Of a stretch of 11,870 nucleotides of DNA, positions 1 to 9,400 are shown piece by piece. Position 1 is the first letter of the stretch. Each line of letters starts with the position of its first letter. Made by a program: the position numbers and the translations under genes. This DNA is from an uncultured Collinsella sp. (lineage in GTDB: Bacteria > Actinomycetota > Coriobacteriia > Coriobacteriales > Coriobacteriaceae), in assembly GCA_902474645.1 (NCBI GenBank), contig CABRWN010000051.1, forward strand, positions 1 to 11,870, read 5' to 3'. The notes beneath the pieces are model-generated. The model did not search any database and had not been told where the DNA came from. It worked only from the letters and a program-made list of their open reading frames with translations.

Positions 1-75
1 GAAGCCTTAAACAGTCCGTATTTCACCGCAACTGACGGGGGCATCCGGAAGATCGACCAGAAACGAGGACCCGCC

Positions 76-348
76 ATGATGGCAGACCACAAATCGGTGA
101 CCCGCATGCTCAAGACGGCACGCGGCCAGATCGACGGCATCCTGCGGATGGTCGAGGAGGACCGCTACTGCGTCGATATTTCCACGCAGCTCATGGCCAC
201 ACAGGCGCTCCTCGCGCGCATTAACGCCGACGTGCTCAAGGCGCATATCGAGGGCTGCGTGACTTCGGCAATCGAATCGGGCGACGAAGACCTCAAAGCC
301 GCCAAGCTCGCCGAGATCGAACGCGTCGTCGACAAGCTCTCCAAGTAA
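76..348 (+). CDS. csoR: CsoR-family metal-sensing transcriptional repressor
   Basis: A 90-residue all-helical protein of the CsoR/RcnR/FrmR (DUF156) family, which bind operator DNA as tetramers and release it when metal, or another thiol-reactive ligand, binds. The family ligand set is visible: C32, H57 and C61, spaced 25 and 4 residues apart exactly as in Cu(I)-sensing CsoR (Cys-His-Cys), with Y31 just before the first Cys. The histidine argues against the sulfur-sensing CstR branch, so copper sensing is the best guess. The length is full for the family. The ATG at 76 is preceded by GAGGA (65-69) at 6-base spacing; a second ATG at 79 is possible. The frame is open upstream to the window edge, but there is no better start. 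The metal exporter it would be expected to control is not in the window and may lie upstream. The family call is firm; the ligand is inferred. Confidence 0.9.
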   Translation: MMADHKSVTRMLKTARGQIDGILRMVEEDRYCVDISTQLMATQALLARINADVLKAHIEGCVTSAIESGDEDLKAAKLAEIERVVDKLSK

Positions 349-359
349 TTGGGGACATT

Positions 360-406
360 GGGGACAGGTACGTTTGCGCCACATTGGTGCAGATTAACCT
401 GTCCCC
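360..406. repeat. GGGGAC-type long palindromic hairpin after csoR
   Basis: An almost continuous 47-nt hairpin. GGGGACAGGT (360-369) pairs with ACCTGTCCCC (397-406), and an inner stem GCGCCA (376-381) pairs with 385-390 including one G:U. Four weaker pairs bridge 372-375 and 391-394. Just upstream TTGGGGACA is tandemly duplicated (349-357 and 358-366). It begins 11 bases after the csoR stop. No T-run follows on either strand, so it is not a classical intrinsic terminator; it could be an mRNA-end stabiliser or a dispersed palindromic element. The structure is seen; the role is unknown. Confidence 0.7.
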
Positions 407-461
407 CTTGCTCTAAATCGGGTATAAGGGCGTGCGGCATATCGAATGAAAGGCAATTTGC

Positions 462-935
462 ATGAATGACTTTATGAAGGGCCGCAATGGCGCTGACGAA
501 CTCACCATCGTGATGGGCTTCGCAGGCATTATCATCGCCATTATCGGTTCGATGGCTCGTATCCAGTGGCTCAGCTGGATTGCCATCGCCGTAATCGTGA
601 TTGGCGTGCTGCGCGGCCTGTCCAAAAATATCGATGCACGTCGCAAGGAGAACGAGGCCTTTGTCGCCACGACCGCCAATGTTCCCGGCTTGGGCAAGTT
701 CGTCGCCAGCTTGGGCGGCGGCGCTGCAGCGGCTAGCACCTCACGCGCAGCCGGCACCAGTAAGGAAGACTTTGAGCGTGCCAAGCGCACGGCCAAGAAG
801 ATGTGGAAGGGTCGCAAGACCACGGCATACCTCAAGTGCCCCAACTGCGGCCAGATGCTCTCCGTCCCCAAGGGCAAGGGCAAGATCCGCGTCACCTGCC
901 CCAAGTGCCACGCCAAGATGGAGACGCGATCCTAG
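462..935 (+). CDS. Small membrane protein with C-terminal zinc ribbon
   Basis: A 157-residue protein that I cannot assign to a named function. Two hydrophobic segments (about residues 15-32 and 36-52) separated by a short turn should form a membrane hairpin. A basic, Ala/Gly/Ser-rich linker follows (residues 57-120). The end is a compact zinc ribbon with C126-P-N-C129 and C146-P-K-C149, whose knuckles are separated by a Lys/Gly-rich loop. The arrangement suggests a zinc-binding head held at the inner face of the membrane; partner and role are unknown. The ATG at 462 has GAAAGG (448-453) 8 bases upstream. It stands alone between the csoR hairpin and a terminator, and converges on the amidohydrolase gene. 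Third codon positions are GC-rich, supporting a real gene. Overlapping readings on both strands in this span are shadows. Confidence 0.8.
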   Translation: MNDFMKGRNGADELTIVMGFAGIIIAIIGSMARIQWLSWIAIAVIVIGVLRGLSKNIDARRKENEAFVATTANVPGLGKFVASLGGGAAAASTSRAAGTSKEDFERAKRTAKKMWKGRKTTAYLKCPNCGQMLSVPKGKGKIRVTCPKCHAKMETRS

Positions 936-953
936 CCGCTACACCATAGGACA

Positions 954-995
954 AAATAAAAGCCGAGGCCTCGCGTTGAGACCTCGGCTTTTTTT
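954..995. terminator. Bidirectional intrinsic terminator between convergent genes
   Basis: The stem AGCCGAGG (961-968) pairs with CCTCGGCT (982-989) and is extended by CTC (970-972) with GAG (978-980) around a 5-nt loop. A run of seven T (989-995) follows on the plus strand. On the other side AAAATAAAA (954-962 region) gives a T-rich tail on the minus strand. It lies 25 bases after the stop of the zinc-ribbon gene and about 35 bases past the stop of the amidohydrolase gene, so it should end both transcripts. Confidence 0.9.
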
Positions 996-1001
996 GATTA
1001 T

Positions 1002-1024
1002 GACAAAGGGACCGTCCCTTTGTC
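1002..1024. repeat. Perfect 23-bp palindrome with GGGAC/GTCCC core
   Basis: GACAAAGGGAC (1002-1012) and GTCCCTTTGTC (1014-1024) are exact inverted copies around a single C. It sits 4 bases beyond the amidohydrolase stop and just outside the bidirectional terminator. No T-run follows on either side. It shares the GGGAC/GTCCC core with palindromes at 360-406, 2501-2533 and 4916-4953. It may add a second hairpin to the 3' end of the amidohydrolase mRNA, or be a protein-binding site. Confidence 0.65.
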
Positions 1025-1028
1025 TCGT

Positions 1029-2399
1029 CTACGCCACACCGTCGCGGGCCAGCTCCTCGGCAAGCGCTTCGGCAGGCATGGCCATAATCGCGTCGAGCTC
1101 GGCGTCCACCTCGGAAATACGCTTCACCTTGAGTTTGCGCACCAGATCACCACGACACATCACGTGCGTCGGCTCACGCAGTGCGCACAGGTTATCGAGC
1201 GGGTTCTTGCGCGTCACCAGGATATCGGCGGCCTTGCCGCACTCGATCGTGCCAGTCTCGCCGCCCAGCCCCAGCAGCTCGGCATTAACCTGCGTGGCTG
1301 TATGCAGTGCGAAGGCGTTGCTCACGCCGACATACTTGGCAAAATAGGCCACCTCACGCCACATGTCGTACTGCGTCACGAACGGGCAGCTCGAGTCCGT
1401 GCCAAGGCCCACCTTAACGCCAGCTTCCAGTGCGGCACGGGCGCTCTCGATGATGCCCGAGCACACGATGTCGCCGTTCTTCTTTTGTGTATCGGTCGAA
1501 TGGGTCTTTTCCGGGTCGAGCAATACAAACGGCAGCGCCGGGCTGATAGTGCAGGTAACGCTGGGCGTACGTCCCTCAAGCTGCGTGCCCGCGGCGCCGC
1601 GGTACAGTTCCAAGATCTCGGGCGTCATCGGAGCGCCGTGCTCAATCGTGTCGACGCCGGCCTCAAGCGCGGCCTTCACACCTTCGGTGCTCTCGACATG
1701 GGCCATAACCGGCAAACCCACCTCGTGCGCAGCCTTGCACGCCGCCGCGGCAACCTCCACCGGCATGCGCAGCACGCCCGGCTCGCCCACCTCGGTCGCA
1801 TCGAACACGCCGCCCGTCACGAACAGCTTGATGACATCGGCACCGCGCGCATACAGGTCTCGCACCTGCTCGGCCGCCTCGACGGGGCTGTTGGCCACCT
1901 GAGCGAACAGGCCCGCGCCATGGCCGCCCGGCACCGTGACGCCCGTTCCCGGCGCCACCAAACGCGGACCCTGATACTTGCCGGCATCGATAGCATCGCG
2001 CACGGCAAGATCGGCAAACAGTGGATCGCCCGCGCCGCGCACCGTGGTCACGCCGCTTGCCAGCTGCTGCTGGGCACTGCCTTTGAGGATGCGGCGGACG
2101 ATGGCACGGCCCACGGGATTATCGAGCTTCTTCATCAGCGCGCCCGCATCGCCGGCCGAGACAGGCTTGCCCGAGCCGCACAGGTGCACGTGCATATTGA
2201 TGAGACCGGGCATGAGATACGCACCACCCAGGTCGATAAGCTCGGCACCCGCGGGTGCCTGCGCCACAGCACTCGGCCCCATCCAGGTGATGACGCCGCG
2301 CTCAACAGTCACGGCCATATCGGGCTGCGGCTCCATATGCTCCGAGCCATCCAGAATGGTCGCATTGATAAACAACGTGGAACGATCGGCAGACGCCAT
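1029..2399 (-). CDS. Metal-dependent amidohydrolase (imidazolonepropionase-like)
   Basis: A 456-residue cytoplasmic enzyme of the amidohydrolase superfamily, in the branch related to imidazolonepropionases and prolidases (COG1228-like). The TIM-barrel metal ligands are all present in order: H70-x-H72 after the beta-1 strand, K191 (the likely carboxylated bridging lysine, in VIKLF), H234 (MAHVES), H254 (IEHG) and D335 (GLGTDSS). The small beta domain is formed by residues 7-65 and roughly 385-425, as usual. No signal peptide is seen. Substrate cannot be read from the sequence; cyclic amides, dipeptides or modified amino acids are typical for this branch, and no histidine-degradation genes are adjacent. 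I chose ATG 2399 because GGGAGGAG (2407-2414) lies 7 bases upstream; the frame stays open to 2540, but upstream starts would overlap that site. The gene ends with TAG at 1029 and faces the bidirectional terminator. Confidence 0.9.
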   Translation of the reverse strand: MASADRSTLFINATILDGSEHMEPQPDMAVTVERGVITWMGPSAVAQAPAGAELIDLGGAYLMPGLINMHVHLCGSGKPVSAGDAGALMKKLDNPVGRAIVRRILKGSAQQQLASGVTTVRGAGDPLFADLAVRDAIDAGKYQGPRLVAPGTGVTVPGGHGAGLFAQVANSPVEAAEQVRDLYARGADVIKLFVTGGVFDATEVGEPGVLRMPVEVAAAACKAAHEVGLPVMAHVESTEGVKAALEAGVDTIEHGAPMTPEILELYRGAAGTQLEGRTPSVTCTISPALPFVLLDPEKTHSTDTQKKNGDIVCSGIIESARAALEAGVKVGLGTDSSCPFVTQYDMWREVAYFAKYVGVSNAFALHTATQVNAELLGLGGETGTIECGKAADILVTRKNPLDNLCALREPTHVMCRGDLVRKLKVKRISEVDAELDAIMAMPAEALAEELARDGVA

Positions 2400-2500
2400 A
2401 TCGAGCTCCTCCCTCACGATTAACATGAACATTTGTCCATTATTACCTAGTCCCGCTGGATTGCTGCAGACGCATCGGCTAACGGAGGGAAGAGGGGATG

Positions 2501-2533
2501 TGGGGGGACGGAATACGCTGCAGTCCCACCCCA
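2501..2533. repeat. Imperfect GGGAC/GTCCC hairpin
   Basis: GGGAC (2505-2509) pairs with GTCCC (2523-2527), and TGGG (2501-2504) with CCCA (2530-2533), across a small bulge and a 13-nt loop. It lies between the start of the amidohydrolase gene and the end of the nuclease-like gene. The rest of 2400-2548 shows no gene. There is an AT-rich patch (2415-2446) that could hold the amidohydrolase promoter: TAATAA occurs on the minus strand, but I see no convincing -35 partner. Confidence 0.4.
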
Positions 2534-2548
2534 GCGACACCAGGGAAA

Positions 2549-2607
2549 TGTCTCGATCTGTAACAGTTACGAGCTCAAATAACCTCTAAACGTTACAGAT
2601 TGAGACA
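2549..2607 (+). repeat. 59-bp palindromic element, copy 1
   Basis: Left arm TGTCTCGATCTGTAAC (2549-2564) and right arm GTTACAGATTGAGACA (2592-2607) pair over 16 bases with one G:T wobble, around a 27-nt centre. The centre differs most from the other five copies but keeps the CTCTAAAC ending, so orientation is plus. It ends 7 bases before the stop codon of the nuclease-like gene (on the minus strand, just after it). The minus-strand readout has no T-run, so a plain terminator role is not clear. Confidence 0.85.
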
Positions 2608-2614
2608 AAACCTC

Positions 2615-3685
2615 TCAGCGCCCATACCACTGACGTCTCCACTCCTCAGCCAAATCGGGCCGTCGCGGAATACCCGCTAACCTCATCTTCTCAACCAGCT
2701 TCCCCGGATTCTTGAGCTCATCAAACGTAAACCGAAGCACCTTGTGCCCGAGCATTGTCAGATGAGATTCCCGCTGACGCTCTGCCACGAATGGGTCTAC
2801 CGACTCCCGGCCCCCGCCGCTCTGCAGGGTGTACTTCCCCTTTCCGTCGAGCTCGCCGATGACACACGTCCCGTCCTCGAGCCGCCAAAAATAGTCGACG
2901 CGAAACACCTGGCTCGGATCGAGCGGGTCGCGAAACTCCACCTGCAGCTCCGGAACCGGAAAGCCGTACGCAATAAAGAACGCTCGGAACCGAGACTCGC
3001 CGCCGTTTTCGGACAGCCCGTCCGCATACGACGCAATCACCTGTGCCCTGCGATACCCTCGCCTGCCCTCGCAATCGGCGCGGAGGCGCTCGCACAAATC
3101 CCCGCGTGATACGCCTTTCGCCCGCAGTGCAGAATCGGCAATCGCCAACCCGTAGGAGAAAGGCGCACGCAGCAAGCAATCATCCACCGTGCGCCAAAAC
3201 GACGTCACCCGCACGCCATCGACACGCTCGAGCACGCCCGCCATCTGCGGACGCAACAACCTGCACCCGCCGCTCAACGTCACCGAACAACCCGTCTTAA
3301 CAAGATAACGCGGCCCGAGCAGATCATTCGGCACTTCCAAACCCCACAAAAGCGCCGCGTCATAGCCCCAAAACGCCCAATCGGGATGAAATTCCGCAAG
3401 CCCTTTGATAGTCCTCAACGCTCGCTCCGCCGGCGTCAATGCATCCCAATCATGCTGAAAACAGAACAGGTACGGCTCGGGCTCCGCGATATCGTCGGTT
3501 CCAACATGGCGTCGCAGCCACATGAGCTCGGTATTGTCATGCGTTGCGAGCAGCGCACCTTGCTTGGCCGTCTCCGTGAGCCGCGCGAGCATCCTATTCC
3601 GCGCCAACGTGTTGCGAGTCGCATGTTTGTGTTTGAGAACGGTATTAGACACTTTCGTCACCACCACGTCAGACAAATGGACCAT
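2615..3685 (-). CDS. Putative PD-(D/E)XK (DUF559/Vsr-like) nuclease with AbiEi-like N-terminal region
   Basis: A 356-residue protein resembling actinobacterial proteins that join an AbiEi-antitoxin-like N-terminal region to a DUF559/Vsr-type endonuclease fold. Residues about 25-130 look like the AbiEi part: a helical, probably winged-helix segment, then the TPAERALRTIKGLAEFHPDW...ALLWGLEV pattern. The C-terminal part (about 228-325) carries a plausible nuclease core: E230, D264 in RVDYFW, E278-L-D280-G-K282, and a conserved-looking tail with ERQRESHL and LGHKVLRFTFDEL. Roles suggested for this class include DNA binding, autoregulation and defence, but none is proven here. The frame is open to a TTG at 3709. 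I prefer ATG 3685, which has GGAGG (3697-3701) 11 bases upstream; GTG 3691 is an alternative. No AbiEii-type toxin partner is adjacent. The gene is bracketed by 59-bp palindromes on both sides, the closest only 7 bases past the stop. Fold call moderate, function inferred. Confidence 0.75.
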   Translation of the reverse strand: MVHLSDVVVTKVSNTVLKHKHATRNTLARNRMLARLTETAKQGALLATHDNTELMWLRRHVGTDDIAEPEPYLFCFQHDWDALTPAERALRTIKGLAEFHPDWAFWGYDAALLWGLEVPNDLLGPRYLVKTGCSVTLSGGCRLLRPQMAGVLERVDGVRVTSFWRTVDDCLLRAPFSYGLAIADSALRAKGVSRGDLCERLRADCEGRRGYRRAQVIASYADGLSENGGESRFRAFFIAYGFPVPELQVEFRDPLDPSQVFRVDYFWRLEDGTCVIGELDGKGKYTLQSGGGRESVDPFVAERQRESHLTMLGHKVLRFTFDELKNPGKLVEKMRLAGIPRRPDLAEEWRRQWYGR

Positions 3686-3710
3686 CGTCACCGTTGCCTC
3701 CGCTGACAAA

Positions 3711-3769
3711 TGTCTTGATCTGTAACAGGAAGACAGTCTTTGAGCCTCTAGTTGTTACAGAACAAGATC
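3711..3769 (+). repeat. 59-bp palindromic element, copy 2
   Basis: Left arm TGTCTTGATCTGTAAC (3711-3726) faces right arm TTACAGAACAAGA (about 3755-3767). The arms pair except for one internal mismatch and the outermost two bases, making this the most decayed stem of the six. The 27-nt centre contains an AAGAC-A-GTCTT mini-palindrome. It lies 25 bases upstream of the chosen start of the nuclease-like gene and would be in its promoter or mRNA leader. Confidence 0.8.
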
Positions 3770-3790
3770 TTTCGACAGCCGCCAACCTTC

Positions 3791-3848
3791 CGTCTCAATC
3801 TGTAACAGGTAGACCGGTTTTTGTCCCTAAACGTTACAGATTGAGACA
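3791..3848 (+). repeat. 59-bp palindromic element, copy 3 (58 bp)
   Basis: Left arm CGTCTCAATCTGTAAC (3791-3806) and right arm GTTACAGATTGAGACA (3833-3848) pair perfectly over 15 bases around a 26-nt centre. It starts exactly 80 bp after copy 2, with a 21-bp spacer (3770-3790). It lies 35 bases beyond the stop of the 235-residue gene on the minus strand. Confidence 0.85.
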
Positions 3849-3883
3849 AAGTCAGGGCAGCAGGGCGACACCAGTCACATCCC

Positions 3884-4591
3884 CTACTCCCACTCCTGCT
3901 CGTAGATGTTGAGGGACCTTACGTAGCGCCCCTGGGCGCCCATGATGTCGCGGACCAGGCGCAAAAAGAAGCTGATGCACGAGGTGTCGAAGCCGTCCTG
4001 CAGGTCCTCCGGATGCACCGCACCCGGCCCGTCGACCGCCGTGTCGCTCAGGCGCGCGATGTCATACAGATAGAGCTGTCCCGCCGTCAGCCAGACATCG
4101 TCGACGCAGGCGAGGCGCACCGCAATCGCACCGTCGCTCCAATGCTCCTTTTGCACGATATGCGGGTCGTAGACATCAAAGCGACGGTCGGTGCGCGTAT
4201 CCTTCAGCGCAACCATACCGTTCGCAGGATCCTTGTCCAAAATGCCAAAGCGCGAGAAATACTGTGTGTCGCGCACCTGCTCGAGCCGCTTGAGCGAGGC
4301 AGGCGAAAGCGATGCCGGCGGCTCATCAACATACAGCTCGAGCAGCGTCTTGCCATGGCGATAGGGGCGCTCGAAGAGCAGCCAATCGGTAAATGCCATG
4401 TTGTAGGCCATGATTTCGTTTTGAGAAGGCTCGGTGCAATAGCCGAGCCACGGGTCGACAATGATCTCGAACTGCTCGCGCGCCGGCTCCAAAAACTGAA
4501 ACTTCCGCAGCATCCAAAAATGGGCCATGTCGGCAATATCGTTGCCGACGGCTTCGGCCAGATGCGCTCGGTCTAAAACGTGGTCAGTCAT
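3884..4591 (-). CDS. Uncharacterised acidic 235-residue protein
   Basis: I do not recognise a named family. The protein is acidic and soluble-looking, with no signal peptide or membrane segment. A central stretch (about residues 60-145) has the order MAFTDWLLFERPY, then TLLELYV, LSPASLKRLEQV, a short beta-like segment, and VALKDTRTDRRFDVYDP. This faintly recalls the region that precedes SEC-C zinc motifs in some bacterial proteins, but no SEC-C cysteines are present (only C52, C162 and C205). The ATG at 4591 has GAGGAGG (4597-4603) 5 bases upstream, a strong site, and codon use matches the neighbouring genes, so it is very likely real. It is followed, 35 bases after its stop, by palindromic copies 3 and 2 and then the nuclease-like gene on the same strand. 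Confidence 0.75.
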   Translation of the reverse strand: MTDHVLDRAHLAEAVGNDIADMAHFWMLRKFQFLEPAREQFEIIVDPWLGYCTEPSQNEIMAYNMAFTDWLLFERPYRHGKTLLELYVDEPPASLSPASLKRLEQVRDTQYFSRFGILDKDPANGMVALKDTRTDRRFDVYDPHIVQKEHWSDGAIAVRLACVDDVWLTAGQLYLYDIARLSDTAVDGPGAVHPEDLQDGFDTSCISFFLRLVRDIMGAQGRYVRSLNIYEQEWE

Positions 4592-4600
4592 GGCATCCTC

Positions 4601-4626
4601 CTCAAACTGATAGACCTCAATTTGAG
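4601..4626 (-). promoter_or_regulatory. Leader hairpin overlapping the ribosome binding site of the 235-residue gene
   Basis: CTCAAACTGA (4601-4610) and TCAATTTGAG (4617-4626) form a 10-bp stem with one wobble and a 6-nt loop. In the minus-strand mRNA the 3' arm ends inside the GAGGAGG ribosome binding site (4597-4603), so folding could partly mask it. It could equally be a DNA operator. The structure is seen; regulation is inferred. Confidence 0.35.
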
Positions 4627-4910
4627 CTTACGAGGAGGGTGGTCGGCCACGACCAGCGCGGGCAAAATAGGCCTCCGGCTGCAAACCAGATGCTGACCAA
4701 ACACTTGACGAAAAGCTTGACCGAAAATGCGCACCGCAAAGAAACGGCAGGTAGATATAGACAGCCGACCCGCCATTTTGAGCCAAACGCCCGCTGCCAC
4801 CACAGAAACAGCAGAGCACCACAGGCGCAAACGTCGGCGAATGAACGCTCGAACGTCAGCAAACGAGCAAATCGGTCGCAAACCCGCAAGGAGTGTCCCC
4901 AACGACCAGA
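4627..4910. other. Gene-free interval between gltD and the 235-residue gene
   Basis: Open frames exist on both strands but none has a good ribosome binding site, a protein-like composition or the GC-rich third positions seen in the real genes here. The minus-strand readings are rich in Trp, Cys, Arg and Phe, typical of noise. The base composition is less GC-rich than the flanking genes. It should contain the promoter of the 235-residue gene on the minus strand, but I cannot single out a convincing -35/-10 pair. Near its right end GTCCCCAACGAC (4895-4906) repeats part of the adjacent terminator stem. Confidence 0.5.
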
Positions 4911-4911
4911 C

Positions 4912-4951
4912 AAAAAAGAACGTCCCCAACGACTAGTCATTGGGGACGTTC

Positions 4952-4953
<2 letters not shown>
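4912..4953 (-). terminator. Intrinsic terminator of the gltB-gltD operon
   Basis: On the minus strand AAGAACGTCCCCAA (complement of 4940-4953) pairs with TTGGGGACGTTCTT (complement of 4916-4929) in a perfect 14-bp stem. The apical part GACTAGTC (4931-4938) is self-complementary. A run of six T follows (4917 down to 4912). This is a strong, GC-containing hairpin with a T-tail in the correct orientation for gltD. The stem core TTGGGGAC is the same as in the palindrome after csoR. The annotated gltD stop codon (4952-4954) overlaps the stem. Confidence 0.9.
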
Positions 4954-6490
<1,537 letters not shown>

Positions 6491-6495
6491 GGCAC

Positions 6496-9400
6496 TTACG
6501 CCTCCTTCTTGGTCGAAGCAACAGAGCTGGCAGCGGCGGGCACAGCACCAGCGACACTACCCGCCACATCGAAGCGAGCAACATCCGCGGCGCTCGCGCG
6601 ACCGGTCACAATGTCAAACGCCAGCTCCTCAGCCTGCGCATGCGTCTTACCCACGGCCTCGGCCGCATCGACAATTGCCAGCACGCGCTCGTACTCGGTT
6701 GGAATGACCTTCACAAAGTGCTTGCTCATCGTCTCAAAGCTGTAGAGCAGCTTAATGCCGCGCGGGCTCTGCGTCGCGTCCACGTGCTCCTGGATGAGCT
6801 CGCGAATCTGCGCCAGCTCGCCGGCCGTCGGGGCTTTAAGCTCAACGCTCTCGTGGTTCACACGGGCATCGAGCGTGCCGTACTGGTCAAAGACATAGGC
6901 CACGCCACCCGTCATGCCGGCGGCGAAGTTCTGCCCGACCTCGCCCAGGATGAGCGCCAGACCACCCGTCATGTACTCGCAGCCATGGTTGCCGCAGCCC
7001 TCGACCACCACCGTGGCACCGGAGTTGCGTACGCCAAAGCGCTGGCCTGCCAGGCCGTTAATGAAGCCGCGGCCGCTCGTGGCGCCAAAGAACGCAACGT
7101 TGCCCACAATGATGTTCTCGTCGAACTTGTAGGTCGCATGCGGGTTGGGGCGCACCGACACCTCGCCGCCCGAAAGGCCCTTGCCAAAGTAGTCGTTGGC
7201 ATCGCCGCACACGTTGAGCGTAATGCCGCGCGGCAGGAAGGCACCAAAGCTCTGACCGGCCGAACCATCGCAATCGATGGTGATGGAGCCGGCGGGCAGG
7301 CCCTCGGGATGCGCCTTGGTCACCGCGTTGCCCAAGATGGTGCCCACGCAGCGGTTGACGTTGGCGATGTCGGCGCGGAAGCGAATCGGACGCAGGTGCG
7401 CACGGGCATCGGCCGTATAGGGCACAAACAACGTGGAGTCGAGCGTCTTGTCAAGCTCGCTGTCGGCAGCCATCTGGGGCAGGAAGTGACGGCCGTCGGC
7501 ACCCGGGATGTGGGCACCAAACTCACAGGTCGCGCTCGCCAGCACGGGCGACAGATCGAGCAGGTTGGCCTTGCGGTTGCCCGGGACCTCGATCTGGCGC
7601 AGGCACTCGGGATGGCCGACCATCTCGTCGACGGTGCGGAAGCCCAGGCTCGCCATGACCTCGCGCAGCTGCTCGGCAACAAAGAGCATAAAGTGCTCGA
7701 CGTGCTCTGGCTTGCCGCGGAAGCCACGACGCAGGCGGCAGTTTTGCGTAGCGATGCCGGCCGGGCAGGTATCCTGCTGGCAGTCACGCTGCATGAGGCA
7801 ACCCATGGAGATGAGCGGCATGGTCGCAAAGCCAAACTCCTCGGCACCCAGCAAGCAGGCGACGGCAACATCGGTGCCGTCCATGAGCTTGCCGTCGGCC
7901 TCGAGCACCACGCGGGAGCGCAGGCCGTTTTGCAGCAGCGTCTGCTGGGCCTCGGCAAGGCCGAGCTCCAGCGGCAGGCCGGCGTGCCAGATGGAATCGC
8001 GCGCCGCGGCACCCGAGCCGCCATTGTGTCCGCTGATCAAGATCTTGTCGGCGGCGCCCTTGGCCACACCGGTGGCGATGGTGCCGACGCCGGCCTCGCT
8101 GACCAGCTTGACCGACACGCGCGCGCCGGGGTTGGCGTTCTTAAGGTCAAAGATCAGCTCTGCCAGGTCCTCGATTGAGTAGATGTCGTGGTGCGGCGGA
8201 GGCGAGATCAGGCCGATGCCGGGCGTGGACTGACGGACCTCGGCGATCCAGGGATAGACCTTCTTGCCGGGCAGGTGGCCGCCCTCGCCGGGCTTGGCGC
8301 CCTGGGCCATCTTAATCTGAATCTCGAAGGCGCTGCACAGGTAGCGGCTCGTCACGCCAAAGCGCGCGCTTGCCACCTGCTTGATGGCGGAGTTCTTGGA
8401 GTCACCGTTAGCCAGCGGGGTCTCGCGGCGCGGATCCTCGCCGCCCTCGCCCGAGTTGGAACGGCCATGCAGGCGGTTCATGGCGATAGCCATGCACTCG
8501 TGCGCCTCTTTGCTGATGGAGCCATACGACATGGCGCCGGTGTTAAAGCGGCGGACGATGTTGAGCGCGGGCTCGACCTCGTCAAGCGCCACCGGAGTAC
8601 GGCCGCTGGCATCAAAGTCGAGCAAGTCGCGCAGGCGCACGGCACGGCCGGTGCGGTGCAGGCGAGCGCTGTACTCCTTAAAGGTATCGTAGCTGTCCTC
8701 GCGGCAGGCGGTCTGCAGCAGGTAGACGGTCTGGGGGTCGATGAGGTGATCCTCGCCGCCGAGCGGGCGCCACTTGGTCAGACCCAGCGTGGGCAGCTGA
8801 TCGGGAGCCGGGCTCTTAAGGATAGCGAGCGCGGCGTCGTAGCGCTCGTTTTGCTCGCGCTCGACGTCCTCGACACCCATACCGCCCACACGGCTCACCG
8901 TGCCGGCGAAGTACGCGTTGACAAACTCCGGCGTAAAGCCCACGGCCTCGAAGATCTGCGCCGAATGGTAGCTCTGCACCGTGGAGATGCCCATCTTGGA
9001 CATGATGGAAACGATGCCGGCAGTCGCAGCCTTGTTGTAGTTGGCGATGCCCTGCTCGGCTGTCACGTCCAGATCGCCGTGCGCCGCCAAGTCGCGGATG
9101 CACGCATGCGCGTTGTACGGGTAGATGCCGCTTGCGGAGTAGCCCACCAGCGCCGCAAAGTCGTGCGGAGACACGGCGTCGCCGCACTCCACCACGATGT
9201 CGGCAAAGGTACGCACGCCGGCGCGGATCAGGTGGTTGTGCACGCAGCCCACGGCGAGCAGTGACGGCACAGGGACCTCGCCCGCCGCAGCACGGTCGCT
9301 CAACACCACGATGTTCACGCCGTCGCGGACCGCAGCCTCAACGTCCTCGGCAAGCTGCTTGAGCGCAGCCTGCAGTGCGCCCTCGCCGACGTCGCGGCGG

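Noticed and set aside
1..75. Extension of csoR to the window edge or the end of an upstream gene
   Set aside because: The csoR frame is open to base 1, but the ATG at 76 has a good ribosome site and gives the family length; no upstream product can be recognised in so few codons.
1020..2423. 467-codon open frame on the plus strand over the amidohydrolase gene
   Set aside because: Antisense shadow: His/Arg-rich composition with no recognisable domains, while the minus-strand frame has every amidohydrolase ligand.
2549..3848. Classical insertion sequence with the palindromes as terminal repeats
   Set aside because: The encoded protein has no transposase motifs, the elements are each internally palindromic, in direct orientation, and no target-site duplication is visible.
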